Position numbers and translations under genes: made by a program
Part shown: one piece after another, positions 63,776-64,000 of the stretch
Layout of the letters: each line of letters starts with the position of its first letter
How positions within the stretch are numbered: position 1 is the first letter of the stretch
The notes under the pieces: generated by a model
Seen by the model: only the letters and a program-made list of their open reading frames with translations
Database searches by the model: none
Told to the model about the DNA's origin: nothing
NCBI GenBank assembly: GCA_017559185.1
Contig: JAFYSU010000054.1
Location: 41,756 to 105,755 of the forward strand
DNA from: Oscillospiraceae bacterium
GTDB lineage: Bacteria > Bacillota > Clostridia > Oscillospirales > Ruminococcaceae
Direction: 5' to 3'
DNA: 64,000 bases

Positions 63776-64000
63776 TTGACTTTGCCTTAAATGAGTGGTA
63801 TTATCTTAAAGCTGTCTCGCGAGGGACTGCTGGAAACGAGAAACGGAAGACCCACAGATGAGGGACAACAAAATTTCTTAGAAAAAGCAGTTGACAAAAG
63901 CGAGAGGGCATGATATAATAATCAAGCTGTCAACGAGGGTTGAGCGAAAGATAAAGAAAAATATCGAAAAAGCTTGACAAAAAGTTGAAAGCATGATAAA
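63776..64000 (+). promoter_or_regulatory. Three tandem sigma-A promoters (likely rRNA operon leader)
   Basis: P1: TTGACT (63776) and TATTAT (63799). P2: TTGACA (63891) and TATAAT (63914). P3: TTGACA (63974) and TAAA at the window end (63997). Each spacer is 17 bp. P2 and P3 share the sequence GCATGATA at the -10. No ORF is present from 63613 on. Tandem strong promoters of this sort normally precede 16S rRNA. Confidence 0.7.

Overview
The window is a chromosomal replication-origin region of a low- to mid-GC Gram-positive anaerobe, most likely a Clostridia member of the Ruminococcaceae/Oscillospiraceae kind. The basis is the gene order rpmH/dnaA/dnaN/rlbA/recF/remB/gyrB/gyrA, the Soj/Spo0J/Noc set, the mnmE-mnmG-rsmG block, a SpoIID-type domain, a class B sortase and EFR1, DUF1292 and DUF4830 proteins. 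This placement is inferred; no rRNA gene lies inside the window.

Layout. 1-9.1 kb (mostly minus strand): the start of an LRAT-like gene cut by the window edge, then serS, parB, parA, noc, rsmG, mnmG and mnmE, with four parS-like 16-mers. 9.3-14.2 kb: a lipoprotein, a membrane GGDEF protein and two tandem near-duplicate chemoreceptors. 14.4-17.0 kb: a small AT-rich island bounded by an intact tRNA-Leu and a 32-bp copy of that tRNA's 3' end. It encodes a membrane-anchored coiled-coil protein and a two-gene ABC-type ATPase in which the Walker and signature motifs sit on different polypeptides. 17.2-30.3 kb: housekeeping and transport genes (TmcAL-like, purine permease, aspS-hisS, EFR1 ferredoxin, two divergent DegV proteins around a double-palindrome promoter, DUF4830, AGCS symporter). 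30.4-31.25 kb: no protein gene, but a consensus promoter, an intrinsic terminator and four tandem hairpins with identical loops and covarying stems, a strong candidate for a large structured RNA. 31.4-39.4 kb: DUF1292, TcdA-like, a CAP-domain lipoprotein, a cluster of DnaA-box-like 9-mers, RlmB, an 8-TM P-type-ATPase-like protein lacking its catalytic motifs, a metallo-hydrolase and RlmH. 39.5-42.8 kb: khpB, yidC, yidD, rnpA and rpmH on the minus strand.

oriC lies at about 42.8-45.05 kb. DnaA-box-like motifs flank dnaA, and a textbook unwinding region (box, five CTA triplets, AT-rich tract) sits just before dnaN. From there the plus strand carries dnaN-rlbA-recF-remB-gyrB-gyrA, then purC (minus), YjdM-like, a DUF4956/VTC/CotH trio, a flavin reductase, an EamA transporter, a large fusion protein (MoCF-like, class B sortase, glutamine-rich repeat, Cys-rich motif, SpoIID), a BtuF-like lipoprotein and a PdaA-like deacetylase. 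The window ends in three tandem near-identical sigma-A promoters, the arrangement expected just upstream of an rRNA operon.

Genes run mostly outward from oriC, on the leading strands. About 30 kb of accessory and housekeeping genes separates mnmE from khpB, which are neighbours in many Firmicutes. The most notable candidates are the hairpin-array RNA, the split-ATPase island, the pseudo-P-type ATPase, the sortase-SpoIID fusion and the operator pair at degV.
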